From contig NZ_NMUM01000009.1 of NCBI RefSeq assembly GCF_002812805.1, forward strand, positions 62,001-126,000: 64,000 nucleotides of DNA, written 5' to 3'. A program made the translations under genes and the position numbers. Positions 8,808 to 17,709 of the stretch are shown here, piece by piece. How positions within the stretch are numbered: position 1 is the stretch's first letter; each line of letters starts with the position of its first letter. The DNA comes from Microbacterium lacus (GTDB lineage Bacteria > Actinomycetota > Actinomycetes > Actinomycetales > Microbacteriaceae). Below the pieces are notes generated by a model. That model had not been told where the DNA came from, searched no databases, and was given only the letters and a program-made list of their open reading frames with translations.

Positions 8808-11800
8808 GTGACCACGCAAAGACTCGGACGGCGGAGTCGCGCGCTTCTGGCGACCATCGCCTCGGCGACACTCCTCGCGACCATGCTCGTCCTGCCCACT
8901 TCCGCAGCCTCGGCAGCCGAACCGGCCATTCCGGCCCCCGACGGGCTCACGGAGCTGACCGCGGCCGCGTCGTGCTGGGAGATCAAGCAGCTCACCCCGT
9001 CCGCCCCGAGCGGCGTCTACTGGCTCGCAACCCCGGAGATGGGCGCGGCAGACCGCTTCTACTGCGACCAGACGACCAACGGCGGCGGTTGGGTGCTCGT
9101 CGGCCGTGGCCGTGAAGGCTGGTCGGAATCCAATGTCGGTGCCGGCACGACGGCTGATGTCAGCGCCGCCGTCACTGGCACGGAGGCGTTCACCCCCAAG
9201 CAGCTGTCCTCCGAAGTCATCGAGGACCTGCTCAACGGCGCGGCCGTTTCCTCGCTGAGCGAGGGGATCCGCCTGCGACGGGCGACGAACACCACAGGCA
9301 CGGCCTGGCAGGAACTCACCTTCAAGCTCGCCAGTCCTCGCACGACGTGGTCATGGCAGTTCTTCAATGAGCAGCGTGTCGCTTCCTACGTCATCGACGG
9401 CACGAGCCGCACGGGCGGTCAGACGCAGGACTTCGGTTCGAACAACACCACCTCACGCGTGCGCACCGTCACGGGCTCGAATGAGGGCTGGATGTACGGC
9501 TGGGGCTTCGGCAGCTCCTCGCGGGGGAACCCTTCCGCCTCGAGCTACATCTGGGCGAAGGACACTTCGAGCGGCTACCCGCGCCCCTTCACACAGGTAT
9601 TCCTGCGCCCGCGCGTGATGAGCGCGACGGTCTACCCGTCGATTCCGGACGCCGGCACCGCGGCGAAGAGCGGCGAGCGTGTCGCCGACTCCTTCGCCGA
9701 GCCCACTACCTGGGGCGTCGCCGGCATCGGCGCGGGCCCGATGTCGACCGAGGGCAGCAATGAGGTCTCCGCGTTCGCCGAGGTGGGCAACGTCGTCTAC
9801 GTGGGAGGGAACTTCACCACCGTCCAGCGATCTTCGGCGGGCGCGAGCCAGGTTTCGCAGGCGTACCTTGCCGCCTTCAACCGCGACACCGGTGAGTGGA
9901 TCTCGTCCTTCCGACCCACTCTCGACAACCAGGTGAAGTCCCTCGCGGCGCTTCCTGACGGCCGGTTGGCAGTCGGCGGCAACTTCTCCCGCGTGAACGG
10001 CGAGGACCGCGCCGGGCTCGCCGTATTGAATGCCAGCACCGGGCAGCTCGACACAGCGTTCACCGGCAGCATCATCAATCGGCTGACGGCGGGCGTTGCT
10101 TTCGTGCGCACCATGGACGTGCAGGACGGATGGCTCTACATCGGTGGTGCCTTCACCCACGCGACGGGCGGCACCGCGTCGAGCGAAGCGTACCTGCGCG
10201 GTGGGGCGCGGTTCTCGGTCACGGACGGAACTCCCGACCGAACCTGGAACCCCGAACTCAACGGCACCGTCATGTCCCTCGACGCCTCGAAGAACGGCGA
10301 CCGGACGTACTTCGCCGGCTTCTTCAATGAGGCACATGGCGAGTCGACCGACAAGGCCGCCGCTCTCACAACCGATTCCAGCGTTGCGGTCGTTCCGTGG
10401 AACGTACAATTCTCGAACCGCACCAATGGGCGCCTCGGTTATCAGCAGGCGGTCCTCGAGGTGGGTGACCGAGTATGGCTCGGCGGTGCCGAGCACAGCA
10501 TCGTGAGCTATGGCCGCAGCAATATGCAGGTTCTCAGCTCCAACATCACGAAGGCGGCATCTACGTATCAGGCCGGCGGGGACTTCCAGGCTCTGGCCAC
10601 CGATGGGACCGCTGTCTACGGCAGCTGCCACTGCTTCTACTCCGTATATGCGGGTGCGAAGGTCTGGCCCGAGGTGGGCACGGCATGGACGTCGGTAGAC
10701 CCGATCTACTCGACGGGCGCGTGGAGCGCGTCTACCGGGCGGATCATCTCCCACTTCAACCCGCGGCTCGCGACCTCTCGCGGTGCGGGTGGATGGGCTC
10801 TGTTCGTCGACTCCACCGGCACTCTCTGGCAGGGTGGCGACTTCACGGCCTCGTGGCGAGGGCCCAACGCGCGCCAATGGTCGGGCGGATTCGTTCGCAA
10901 CGCCCAGAACGACGTCGCACCGCCGACGACCCCGACGGCCCTCGTGGCCAGCACGGTTGCGAACGGCGTCACGCTCTCGTGGTCCCCTTCGACTGATGAC
11001 AGCGGGGCTGTCACCTACCAGGTCCTGCGAAACAACCGGGTGGTCGCGACCACCACGTCAACCTCGCTGACCCTCCCGGCGGCACCGGCAGCCACCAAGT
11101 ACTTCGTACGCGCTGCGGACGCCGCCGGAAACTGGTCAGCTAGCACTGCGGCCGTCGTGGCGGGCAATACGCCCCCGCCCGCTCAGGGCACCGATCTCAT
11201 CGCCGAGGGCGCTTCGTGGTCGTACTCCTACTCGGTGGACGGTCCGGGTGAGGGCTGGGCGGATCGAACGTTCAACTCCACGTCCTGGTCGACGGGTGCG
11301 GCACCGATCGGATACGGTCACTCCAATCTCGGAACGACGCTGACATCGACCGGAACGAAGCCGCTGGCATCGTTCTATCGGAAGAGCGTCACGATCGCGG
11401 ATGCATCGAAGGTGGCGTCCGTGACCCTCACGGCACGCGCCGACGACGGTGTGATCCTCTACGTCAACGGCGTCGAGGTCGGTCGGAAGAACATGGCAGA
11501 GGGTGCGGATGGACCGAACACCTACGCCAATACGGCTGTCGGTGCAGCCGCGGCCGTGGCAACACCGTACGTCCTGACCGTTCCGGGCAACCTGCTCCGG
11601 ACCGGTGAGAACGTCATCGCGGCATCAGTGCACTCCAACTACCGCAGCACGCCCAGCCACAGCTTCGAGCTCAAGGCCGTCGCCACACTCGGAACACAGC
11701 CGGCACCCGAACCCGAACCCGAACCCGAACCGACCGGCACGGACCTGGTCTCCGAGGGCGCTTCGTGGTCGTACTCCTACTCGGTGGACGGTCCGGGTGA

Positions 11801-12818
11801 GGGCTGGGCGGATCGAACGTTCAACTCCACGTCCTGGTCGACGGGTGCGGCACCGATCGGATACGGTCACTCCAATCTCGGAACGACGCTGACATCGACC
11901 GGAACGAAGCCGCTGGCATCGTTCTATCGGAAGAGCGTCACGATCGCGGATGCATCGAAGGTGGCGTCCGTGACCCTCACGGCACGCGCCGACGACGGTG
12001 TGATCCTCTACGTCAACGGCGTCGAGGTCGGTCGGAAGAACATGGCAGAGGGTGCGGATGGACCGAACACCTACGCCAATACGGCTGTCGGTGCAGCCGC
12101 GGCCGTGGCAACACCGTACGTCCTGACCGTTCCGGGCAACCTGCTCCGGACCGGTGAGAACGTCATCGCGGCATCAGTGCACTCCAACTACCGCAGCACG
12201 CCCAGCCACAGCTTCGAGCTCAAGGCCGTCGCCACACTCGGAACACAGCCGGCACCCGAACCCGAACCCGAACCGGAACCCGACCCGGACCCGATTCCCG
12301 ACCCGGAGCCCGCTTCCGGTGTGGTGGTTGCCGCAGGTTCACCGTGGTCGTACTCGTTCAGCAGCGCGCCGACTCCCGCCGACTGGCTCCAGCCGGCATT
12401 CGACTCGACCACCTGGGCGACGGGGGCCACGCCGATCGGGTGGGGTCACGCGGCGCTGGGAACGACGCTGGACATTTCGCAGAGCCCCCGGCCGGTCACG
12501 TCGTACTATCGAACCGCGCTCTCGCTGCCGACGCTGGACTTCTCGGCCCTCACGTTCACGACCCGAGCGGATGACGGGATCATCGTTTACGTGAACGGCG
12601 TGGAAGTGATGCGTCAGAATATCGACGCGACCGTTGTGACGCAGACGACGTACGCCAACACCGCACCCAATGCGGCGACAGCTGCCTCGACTCCGTTCGT
12701 CGCAGACATCCCGGTGTCGGCCTTCACATCGGGCACCAACACCGTGGCGGTCGAGGTTCACTCCAACTACCGCACCACCCCGAGCCACAGCTTCGACATG
12801 AGCATCGTGAAGAAGTAG
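8808..12818 (+). CDS. Giant secreted protein: fibrinogen-like, beta-propeller, FN3 and three jelly-roll-like repeats
   Basis: 1336 residues from GTG 8808, chosen because GGAGG lies five bases upstream; earlier in-frame codons lack a ribosome site. A signal peptide covers about residues 1-37, probably cleaved after ASA-A. A fibrinogen C-terminal-like region follows (about 45-260; GVYWLATPEMG, FYCDQTTNGGGWVLVGRG). Next is a propeller-like region (about 290-690) with repeated LPDGRLAVGGNF and YVGGNFTTV strands, then one fibronectin type III domain (about 701-780). Three modules come last: 800-982 and 983-1165 are almost identical, and about 1172-1336 is diverged. They are separated by Pro-Glu repeats. 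No LPXTG motif or C-terminal helix is present, so it is probably released or held non-covalently. The domains suggest glycan or matrix binding at the cell surface. Confidence 0.88.
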   Translation: MTTQRLGRRSRALLATIASATLLATMLVLPTSAASAAEPAIPAPDGLTELTAAASCWEIKQLTPSAPSGVYWLATPEMGAADRFYCDQTTNGGGWVLVGRGREGWSESNVGAGTTADVSAAVTGTEAFTPKQLSSEVIEDLLNGAAVSSLSEGIRLRRATNTTGTAWQELTFKLASPRTTWSWQFFNEQRVASYVIDGTSRTGGQTQDFGSNNTTSRVRTVTGSNEGWMYGWGFGSSSRGNPSASSYIWAKDTSSGYPRPFTQVFLRPRVMSATVYPSIPDAGTAAKSGERVADSFAEPTTWGVAGIGAGPMSTEGSNEVSAFAEVGNVVYVGGNFTTVQRSSAGASQVSQAYLAAFNRDTGEWISSFRPTLDNQVKSLAALPDGRLAVGGNFSRVNGEDRAGLAVLNASTGQLDTAFTGSIINRLTAGVAFVRTMDVQDGWLYIGGAFTHATGGTASSEAYLRGGARFSVTDGTPDRTWNPELNGTVMSLDASKNGDRTYFAGFFNEAHGESTDKAAALTTDSSVAVVPWNVQFSNRTNGRLGYQQAVLEVGDRVWLGGAEHSIVSYGRSNMQVLSSNITKAASTYQAGGDFQALATDGTAVYGSCHCFYSVYAGAKVWPEVGTAWTSVDPIYSTGAWSASTGRIISHFNPRLATSRGAGGWALFVDSTGTLWQGGDFTASWRGPNARQWSGGFVRNAQNDVAPPTTPTALVASTVANGVTLSWSPSTDDSGAVTYQVLRNNRVVATTTSTSLTLPAAPAATKYFVRAADAAGNWSASTAAVVAGNTPPPAQGTDLIAEGASWSYSYSVDGPGEGWADRTFNSTSWSTGAAPIGYGHSNLGTTLTSTGTKPLASFYRKSVTIADASKVASVTLTARADDGVILYVNGVEVGRKNMAEGADGPNTYANTAVGAAAAVATPYVLTVPGNLLRTGENVIAASVHSNYRSTPSHSFELKAVATLGTQPAPEPEPEPEPTGTDLVSEGASWSYSYSVDGPGEGWADRTFNSTSWSTGAAPIGYGHSNLGTTLTSTGTKPLASFYRKSVTIADASKVASVTLTARADDGVILYVNGVEVGRKNMAEGADGPNTYANTAVGAAAAVATPYVLTVPGNLLRTGENVIAASVHSNYRSTPSHSFELKAVATLGTQPAPEPEPEPEPDPDPIPDPEPASGVVVAAGSPWSYSFSSAPTPADWLQPAFDSTTWATGATPIGWGHAALGTTLDISQSPRPVTSYYRTALSLPTLDFSALTFTTRADDGIIVYVNGVEVMRQNIDATVVTQTTYANTAPNAATAASTPFVADIPVSAFTSGTNTVAVEVHSNYRTTPSHSFDMSIVKK
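11205..11725 (+). repeat. 521-bp perfect direct repeat, copy 1
   Basis: Identical base by base, as far as I can compare, to 11754-12274 (period 549 bp, 183 codons). It encodes one complete surface module that starts EGASWSYSYSVDGPGEGW, contains the ARADDGVILYVNGVEVG strand and ends in HSNYRSTPSHSFELKAVA plus the start of a Pro-Glu linker. Lack of even silent differences points to a recent duplication or active gene conversion. Confidence 0.95.
11754..12274 (+). repeat. 521-bp perfect direct repeat, copy 2
   Basis: Second copy of the module at 11205-11725. A third related module follows at about 12320-12815. It shares the WSYSF, ADDGIIVYVNGVEV and EVHSNYRTTPSHSFD positions but has diverged, so it is an older duplicate. 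Confidence 0.95.
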
Positions 12819-12835
12819 CCTCAGGAGACCGCATG

Positions 12836-12871
12836 GGGGCGGTGGCACGGCCTCGGCCGTGCCACCGCCCC
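12836..12871 (+). terminator. Strong hairpin terminator after the giant secreted protein gene
   Basis: A 16-bp perfect stem (12836-12851 with 12856-12871, GGGGCGGTGGCACGGC and its complement) closes a CTCG tetraloop. No long T-run follows. It separates the secreted-protein gene from the CDP-alcohol phosphotransferase gene, which therefore probably has its own promoter or depends on readthrough. Confidence 0.8.
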
Positions 12872-12896
12872 TGTCATTTGCACGACGGAAGGCCGC

Positions 12897-13598
12897 ATGT
12901 CCACCTACTCCGAGAACCTCCAGCGCTTGCGCGCCGCGCAGAAGCCCGGTGGCGGTGTTCCCGCCTACACGCGATGGGTGAATCGACGCCTCGCGCGCTA
13001 CGTTGCGGCGGCTGCGGCCACCATGGGTGTGAGCGCAAACGGGGTCACGGCGATCAGTGCCCTGCTGTCATTCGCGGCCTTGGGAGTGCTGGTTCTCGCA
13101 CCCGTGGCCTGGTGGACAGGTCTGACCGTCGCCGTTCTGCTCGCGCTGGGATACGTGCTCGACTCCGCGGACGGCCAGGTGGCGCGTCTCACGGGCACGG
13201 GAGGACCCGCGGGCGAGTGGCTCGACCACGTCGTGGACGCGATCCGCACACCGGCTATCCACCTCGCGGTCGTCGTGGCGGTCTGGCGCCATTCCGAGTA
13301 CCCCACATGGATCGCCGGCATCGCCGTGGCATTTGCACTGATAGCGACAGGGCAGTTCATGAGTCAGATCCTGGCCGAGCAATTGCGCAAGAAGGCCAGC
13401 ATCGCTCCCGCCGAGGGGCGTGGCATCATCAAGTCCTTCGCCATCCTGCCGAACGACATGGGGACACTCTGCTGGATATTCGCGCTGTGGGGTGTCGTGC
13501 CTCTGTTCGCCGGCGCGTATGTGTTGCTCTTCGCCGCGAACGGGGTGCACAGCCTCGTCTCCATGCGGCGAAAGTTCGTGGGGCTGCGCACGGCCTAG
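12897..13598 (+). CDS. CDP-alcohol phosphatidyltransferase family protein
   Basis: 233 residues with about six membrane helices. The diagnostic D(x)2DG(x)2AR(x)8G(x)3D(x)3D motif is complete at about residues 85-110 (DSADGQVAR then G, D and D at the right spacing), so the enzyme should be active. The family moves a phospho-alcohol group from a CDP-alcohol to a second alcohol, often in phospholipid or phospho-inositol synthesis. The N-terminus (YSENLQRLRAAQKPGGGVPAYTRWVNRR) resembles members next to polysaccharide genes. The TagD-like cytidylyltransferase at 18623 could supply the CDP-alcohol; that pairing is an inference. Confidence 0.9.
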   Translation: MSTYSENLQRLRAAQKPGGGVPAYTRWVNRRLARYVAAAAATMGVSANGVTAISALLSFAALGVLVLAPVAWWTGLTVAVLLALGYVLDSADGQVARLTGTGGPAGEWLDHVVDAIRTPAIHLAVVVAVWRHSEYPTWIAGIAVAFALIATGQFMSQILAEQLRKKASIAPAEGRGIIKSFAILPNDMGTLCWIFALWGVVPLFAGAYVLLFAANGVHSLVSMRRKFVGLRTA

Positions 13599-13638
13599 GC
13601 CTCGTCGACATCGCTTCGGGACCCCGGAGGCAGACCCT

Positions 13639-15318
13639 CTATTCCTGCGGTGAGCTCGCGCTGGCCGCGTCTACGGCACGGCGCGGGGTCGACCGCCGTC
13701 GCGGCGCCTTACGTACGCCCGGAGCGGACACCTCCCCCGACATGACGTCGTCCAGATCGTCGTCGTCACCGTCTTCGGAGATGGTCGTGTACGACTGCTC
13801 AGCGGCGGCGAGAGGGGTCTCGGACGCGGCCGGAACGAGCGGTCCGCTCTTGCCTCGAAGCTTGGGAAGGACGATCGAACCGAGAAGGGGCGTCTCAAGG
13901 TTCTGCGCCTCTTGAAGGAAATCCCGGACTTCGGTGATGCGCGAAGATCCGGTCCGCAAGAGGATGATGGCGGCATCGGATTCGCGAAGAGCCGCAAGAA
14001 GGCTCGCGGGATTCGCCTCGGCCGTCAGCGCGATGAAGCAGATGCTCCCCGCTGTGGCTTCGTGCAGAGCACGCCGGACGTCTCGCCCCACCAAGAGATC
14101 GGAGTCCACGACGCCACCGACTGCAGCACCCGCAATGTAGACGGACAGTCCGGGTACGCGTTCCGCGGCGACGATCTTCCCAGAGGTCGCTGCGGTGCCG
14201 TCAACGTCGAGCGCTTGGCGCCAGACATCGAGCTGCGCATCTCCGACTTCGGGCGCGATGACGAGCGTTTGCCGCTGCGACTGCGCCGTCACAACACCGA
14301 GGTCCATGACGACGGCCGATACTTCGCCACCGTGCGTGGCGTCGAAGACGAGAATGCGGGCGGTACCCGAACGCGTCTCGGCGAGAATCCGCTCGCGCGC
14401 CACTCGGAGCGCCTCGGCGTCCACCGCCGATGCCGGGATGGTGGGTGACGCCGAACGCAGACGCGCCAAGATCGGCTTTCCCGTCGCGCGGATGATCTCC
14501 TTGCGGTTACGCAGTCGCGTCACGAAGGGATTGATGAGAAAGGCCAGGATGATGCCCAGCACCAGTCCCAGCGCGGCGCCCGTGGCGACCGTCAGCAGTT
14601 CGTTCGGAGCGGTTTCGAGGTCGTTCTCCTCGGCGGCGGTCAGGATCGCGCCCCCGGTGGTGTCGACGCTTTGAAGCGCGTTGCGATCGGAAACCAGGTC
14701 CTCGAGCTCTATCAGGATCTGCTGGCGCTCGGTAGTCGCCTGGGTCGTCGCGGCGCTGTCATCGGGATTCCCCGCGATCACGCCGTTCACCTCCGAAAGA
14801 CGTTCGTTGAGCGTGTCGACGCGTCCCGTCAGGTTCGCGACGGTCACACCGATGCGCTCTTGGGCTTGCTGGCTGCGGAACTGGAGGTAGGCGGCGGAGA
14901 CGGCCTGTGCCCCTTCGACCGCCTCGTCCGGGTCGTTCGCGGTGAACGACACGCGGGCGATCGTCGTCTCCGCCGTCAGCTGCACACTCGCGCCCCGGCG
15001 GATCTCCGTCGGAGTCTTCCCCGGCACGGCCTCCGCGGCGATCCGCGCGACAACCTGAGACTGCGCGATATCGGCCTCAGTCGCATCATCGAGCAGGCCC
15101 GAGGCCGGTCGCTGCGGGTTGAACGGATCCGTCGTGATCACGTTGAGATTCACGATCGTGGTAGCGGTGTACTCCCGCGGCACCAGCGCAAGGTAAGCGA
15201 CCGCGCCGAGCACGCCGACGAGCACGGCCGCCACGACGACCCGCCACTGTCTCCGCACGACGAACAGGTAGTGTTCCAAGCCGAGGGAGACCACGGGTTC
15301 GGGGGCAGTAGTGCTCAC
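13639..15318 (-). CDS. Wzz-like chain-length determinant fused to a degenerate BY-kinase domain
   Basis: 559 residues from GTG 15318 (GGAAGGA seven bases upstream). A first membrane helix (about 27-48) is followed by a periplasm-side Wzz domain with coiled-coil character (about 50-220, including LNERLSEVNGVI), a second helix (about 230-252), and a cytoplasmic nucleotide-binding-like domain (about 285-500). In bacterial tyrosine kinases this last domain starts with a Walker A P-loop. Here the matching stretch is FDATHGGEVSAVVMDLG, without the Gly-Lys-Ser/Thr, and the downstream Walker A' is also not recognisable. The tail is acidic (EDGDDDDLDD), then basic, and holds one Tyr in SYTT. It probably controls polymer length without kinase activity. 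It is divergent from the Wzy gene. Confidence 0.82.
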   Translation of the reverse strand: MSTTAPEPVVSLGLEHYLFVVRRQWRVVVAAVLVGVLGAVAYLALVPREYTATTIVNLNVITTDPFNPQRPASGLLDDATEADIAQSQVVARIAAEAVPGKTPTEIRRGASVQLTAETTIARVSFTANDPDEAVEGAQAVSAAYLQFRSQQAQERIGVTVANLTGRVDTLNERLSEVNGVIAGNPDDSAATTQATTERQQILIELEDLVSDRNALQSVDTTGGAILTAAEENDLETAPNELLTVATGAALGLVLGIILAFLINPFVTRLRNRKEIIRATGKPILARLRSASPTIPASAVDAEALRVARERILAETRSGTARILVFDATHGGEVSAVVMDLGVVTAQSQRQTLVIAPEVGDAQLDVWRQALDVDGTAATSGKIVAAERVPGLSVYIAGAAVGGVVDSDLLVGRDVRRALHEATAGSICFIALTAEANPASLLAALRESDAAIILLRTGSSRITEVRDFLQEAQNLETPLLGSIVLPKLRGKSGPLVPAASETPLAAAEQSYTTISEDGDDDDLDDVMSGEVSAPGVRKAPRRRSTPRRAVDAASASSPQE

Positions 15319-15417
15319 GGTAGAGTCCTTCCGAAGGGCCGATCGTTGCGAGGGATGCATCCGGTGAGGATTTAGGCCGTCGAGCCATCCTATGGGGCCA
15401 CGAGGAGGGGGATTGTC

Positions 15418-16758
15418 GTGAGTCTGGATGCGCGCGCCCCGTCTCTGTCCGCCGCAGCGAGAATCGCGCCTCGGACCGTTAAGACGGGCGCATCTCGCGG
15501 GCTCCCGCGCTGGCCTTTCGCGGCGATGTTCGTCCTCTTCCCGCTCTGGTGGGCTCTCGGCGTCGCCGAGATGATGTGGATTCCGCTCGCGGCGATCATG
15601 GTGCTGTACCTGATCAAGCGCGGCGGAACGCAAGTCCCGCGCGGTTTCGCCATCTGGCTCCTGTTCCTCGTGCTGATGCTGCTCTCGGTGATCGGAATCG
15701 ACACAACGGGGCGCCTCATCGGATTCGCCTATCGGGCCCTCCTCTACCTGACCGTCACCATCGTGTTCATCTACCTGTACAACGGGCGTGGAACCCTCAC
15801 GACCCGCTATGTGCTGGGCGTCCTCACCTTCTTCTGGCTCGTGGTGGTAGCCGGTGGATACCTTGGTGTCTTCCTGCCGGAATTCTCGTTCCGCACACCG
15901 CTCGGCTACGTTCTGCCGAGCGGGCTGCAAGCCAACGAGCTGGTGCAGGAGATGGTGGTCCGGCGCGCGACGCAGTACAACCCCGAAAGCTTCTACAACT
16001 TCGAGCCTCGGCCGGCTGCGCCCTTCCTCTACACGAATGGGTGGGGCAACGCGTACTCACTGCTTCTGCCTCTAGTGATCGCCTACTCCGGGTACGTACG
16101 CCGTTCCGCCAAGTTCTGGTGGATCATGGCGGCCATTCCCGTGTCTCTCGTGCCCGCAGTGCTCACGCTCAACCGGGGGATGTTCCTCGGGCTGGGAGTC
16201 GCGGTGGTCTACGCCGCCTTCCGCCTCGCTCTTCTCGGAAGGCTCCGCGCCCTCTTCGGTCTCGGCGTCATCGGCGTCATCGGTGTCGCTGCCGCAATCA
16301 GCCTGAATCTCGCCGACCGTCTCGGGGACCGGTTGGATGTGAGCTCGACGACCCAGGACCGCGCCAATCTGTACGCAGAGACCTTCGAGCGCACGCTGAC
16401 GTCGCCCTTGTTCGGCTTCGGCGCCCCACGACCGTCGTTCACCGAGGGTGTCCCCTCCGTGGGCACCCAGGGTCACATCTGGATGGTCATGTTCTCGCAC
16501 GGCCTACCCGCTCTGGTGCTGTTCCTCCTGACGCTCGCATACTTCTTCTTCTCCACCTGGCACGTCACGTCCACGACGGCGCTGGCCCTCAACGCGATCA
16601 TTCTGGTCCTCATCGTCGAGGTCTTCTACTACGGTGTGCTTCCGCACGGGCTCGTGCTGGCCTTCATCGCGGCTGCCCTCGCGATGCGAGGCGATCCGCC
16701 TTCCGAACAGGTGCCGCTCCCCCTCCGTCGGTCGGTCCGGGCGCTCGGCTATCGCTAG
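15418..16758 (+). CDS. O-antigen polymerase/ligase-like membrane protein (Wzy type)
   Basis: 446 residues, GTG start with GAGGAGGGGG five bases upstream. It has about ten to twelve hydrophobic helices and a large external loop at about 160-210 with FSFRTPLGYVLPSG and RRATQYNPESFYNFEPRPAAPF. Near the C-terminus is a segment with FGFGAPRPSF and GTQGHIWMVMFSHG, as in O-antigen polymerases and ligases. In this locus it most likely polymerises the flipped repeat units. It is transcribed away from the Wzz-like gene, with about 100 bases between the starts. Confidence 0.82.
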   Translation: MSLDARAPSLSAAARIAPRTVKTGASRGLPRWPFAAMFVLFPLWWALGVAEMMWIPLAAIMVLYLIKRGGTQVPRGFAIWLLFLVLMLLSVIGIDTTGRLIGFAYRALLYLTVTIVFIYLYNGRGTLTTRYVLGVLTFFWLVVVAGGYLGVFLPEFSFRTPLGYVLPSGLQANELVQEMVVRRATQYNPESFYNFEPRPAAPFLYTNGWGNAYSLLLPLVIAYSGYVRRSAKFWWIMAAIPVSLVPAVLTLNRGMFLGLGVAVVYAAFRLALLGRLRALFGLGVIGVIGVAAAISLNLADRLGDRLDVSSTTQDRANLYAETFERTLTSPLFGFGAPRPSFTEGVPSVGTQGHIWMVMFSHGLPALVLFLLTLAYFFFSTWHVTSTTALALNAIILVLIVEVFYYGVLPHGLVLAFIAAALAMRGDPPSEQVPLPLRRSVRALGYR

Positions 16759-16761
16759 AGT
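16756..16761 (+). promoter_or_regulatory. Candidate -10 element overlapping the wzy stop codon
   Basis: TAGAGT within CGCTAGAGTGA, the word also found at 3861-3871. The TAG is also the stop codon of the polymerase gene, so the next transcription unit would begin right at the end of the previous one. Confidence 0.35.
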
Positions 16762-16797
16762 GATGGATGCATCACCGAACTGGAGAGTGGGGGCACC

Positions 16798-17706
16798 GTG
16801 CCAGATGATGTGAGTGTCGTCGTGGCTACCCGCTCGCGTCCTCAGCTCTTGCGGCGAGCTCTCGCCTCGATCAGGGATCAGGATTACCCGGCTGACATCG
16901 AGATCCTTGTGGTCTTCGACGGAACCGAGATCGACGATCTCTCCGATCTCACCCTCCCTGCCGGGCGCTCCATCCGCACGATGAAGAATGCGCATGTGCC
17001 GGGCCTTGCCGGCGCGCGAAACACGGGGATCGAGGCCGCGAGCCACCCGCTCCTCGGCTTCTGCGATGATGACGACGAGTGGAAGCCCGACAAACTGAAT
17101 AAGCAGGTGCCGCTGCTCGAGGACCCCGACGTGATCGTCGCGGCGACCGGCGTCGAGATCCACTCGGCCGGTGGAGTCCACCAACGCCTCGCGCCGTCAC
17201 AAGCGAATCTCGCCGACCTGCTCCGATCGCGCATCACGGAACTGCATCCGTCGTCGTTCGTCCTACGGACGCGCGACCTCCGCGGGCGCCTCGGGCTGGT
17301 CGACGAAGACCTTCCCGCTTCTTACGGCGAAGACTACGACCTGCTCCTGCGGGCCACGAAGCTCGGGCGTATCGAAGCGGTACCGGAAGCCCTCACGATC
17401 GTGCACTGGGACAGGACGTCCTTCTTCAGCGAGCGCTGGCAGGGGATCGTCGACGGACTGACCTACCTCCTCGAGAAACATCCCGAGTTCGCCGGCAGCA
17501 AGGTGGGTAGCGCACGCATCGAAGGTCAGATCGCCTTCGCGTACGGTGCACTGGGAAACCGCCACGAGGCCCGCAGATGGGCCAGGCGCACGCTCGCTCA
17601 CCACCCGCTCCAGCCTCGTGCGTACATCGCGATGCTGGTGGGTCTGGGATTCGTGAAGGGCGAGACAGTCGTCGGGGCCCTCAACAGGCGCGGGCGAGGG
17701 ATGTAG
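16798..17706 (+). CDS. Glycosyltransferase family 2
   Basis: 302 residues, GTG start. The GT-A fold is shown by the N-terminal VSVVVATRSRPQLLRRAL strand and helix, the GLAGARNTGIEAA segment (about 64) and the metal-binding acidic cluster FCDDDDEW (about 92). It also has DEDLPASYGEDYDLLLRA (about 175), typical of cytosolic inverting GT2 enzymes. The C-terminal 90 residues are helical and basic. No membrane helices are visible. It should add one sugar to the lipid-linked repeat unit. The next GT2 gene begins four bases after its stop. Confidence 0.9.
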   Translation: MPDDVSVVVATRSRPQLLRRALASIRDQDYPADIEILVVFDGTEIDDLSDLTLPAGRSIRTMKNAHVPGLAGARNTGIEAASHPLLGFCDDDDEWKPDKLNKQVPLLEDPDVIVAATGVEIHSAGGVHQRLAPSQANLADLLRSRITELHPSSFVLRTRDLRGRLGLVDEDLPASYGEDYDLLLRATKLGRIEAVPEALTIVHWDRTSFFSERWQGIVDGLTYLLEKHPEFAGSKVGSARIEGQIAFAYGALGNRHEARRWARRTLAHHPLQPRAYIAMLVGLGFVKGETVVGALNRRGRGM

Positions 17707-17709
17707 CGG

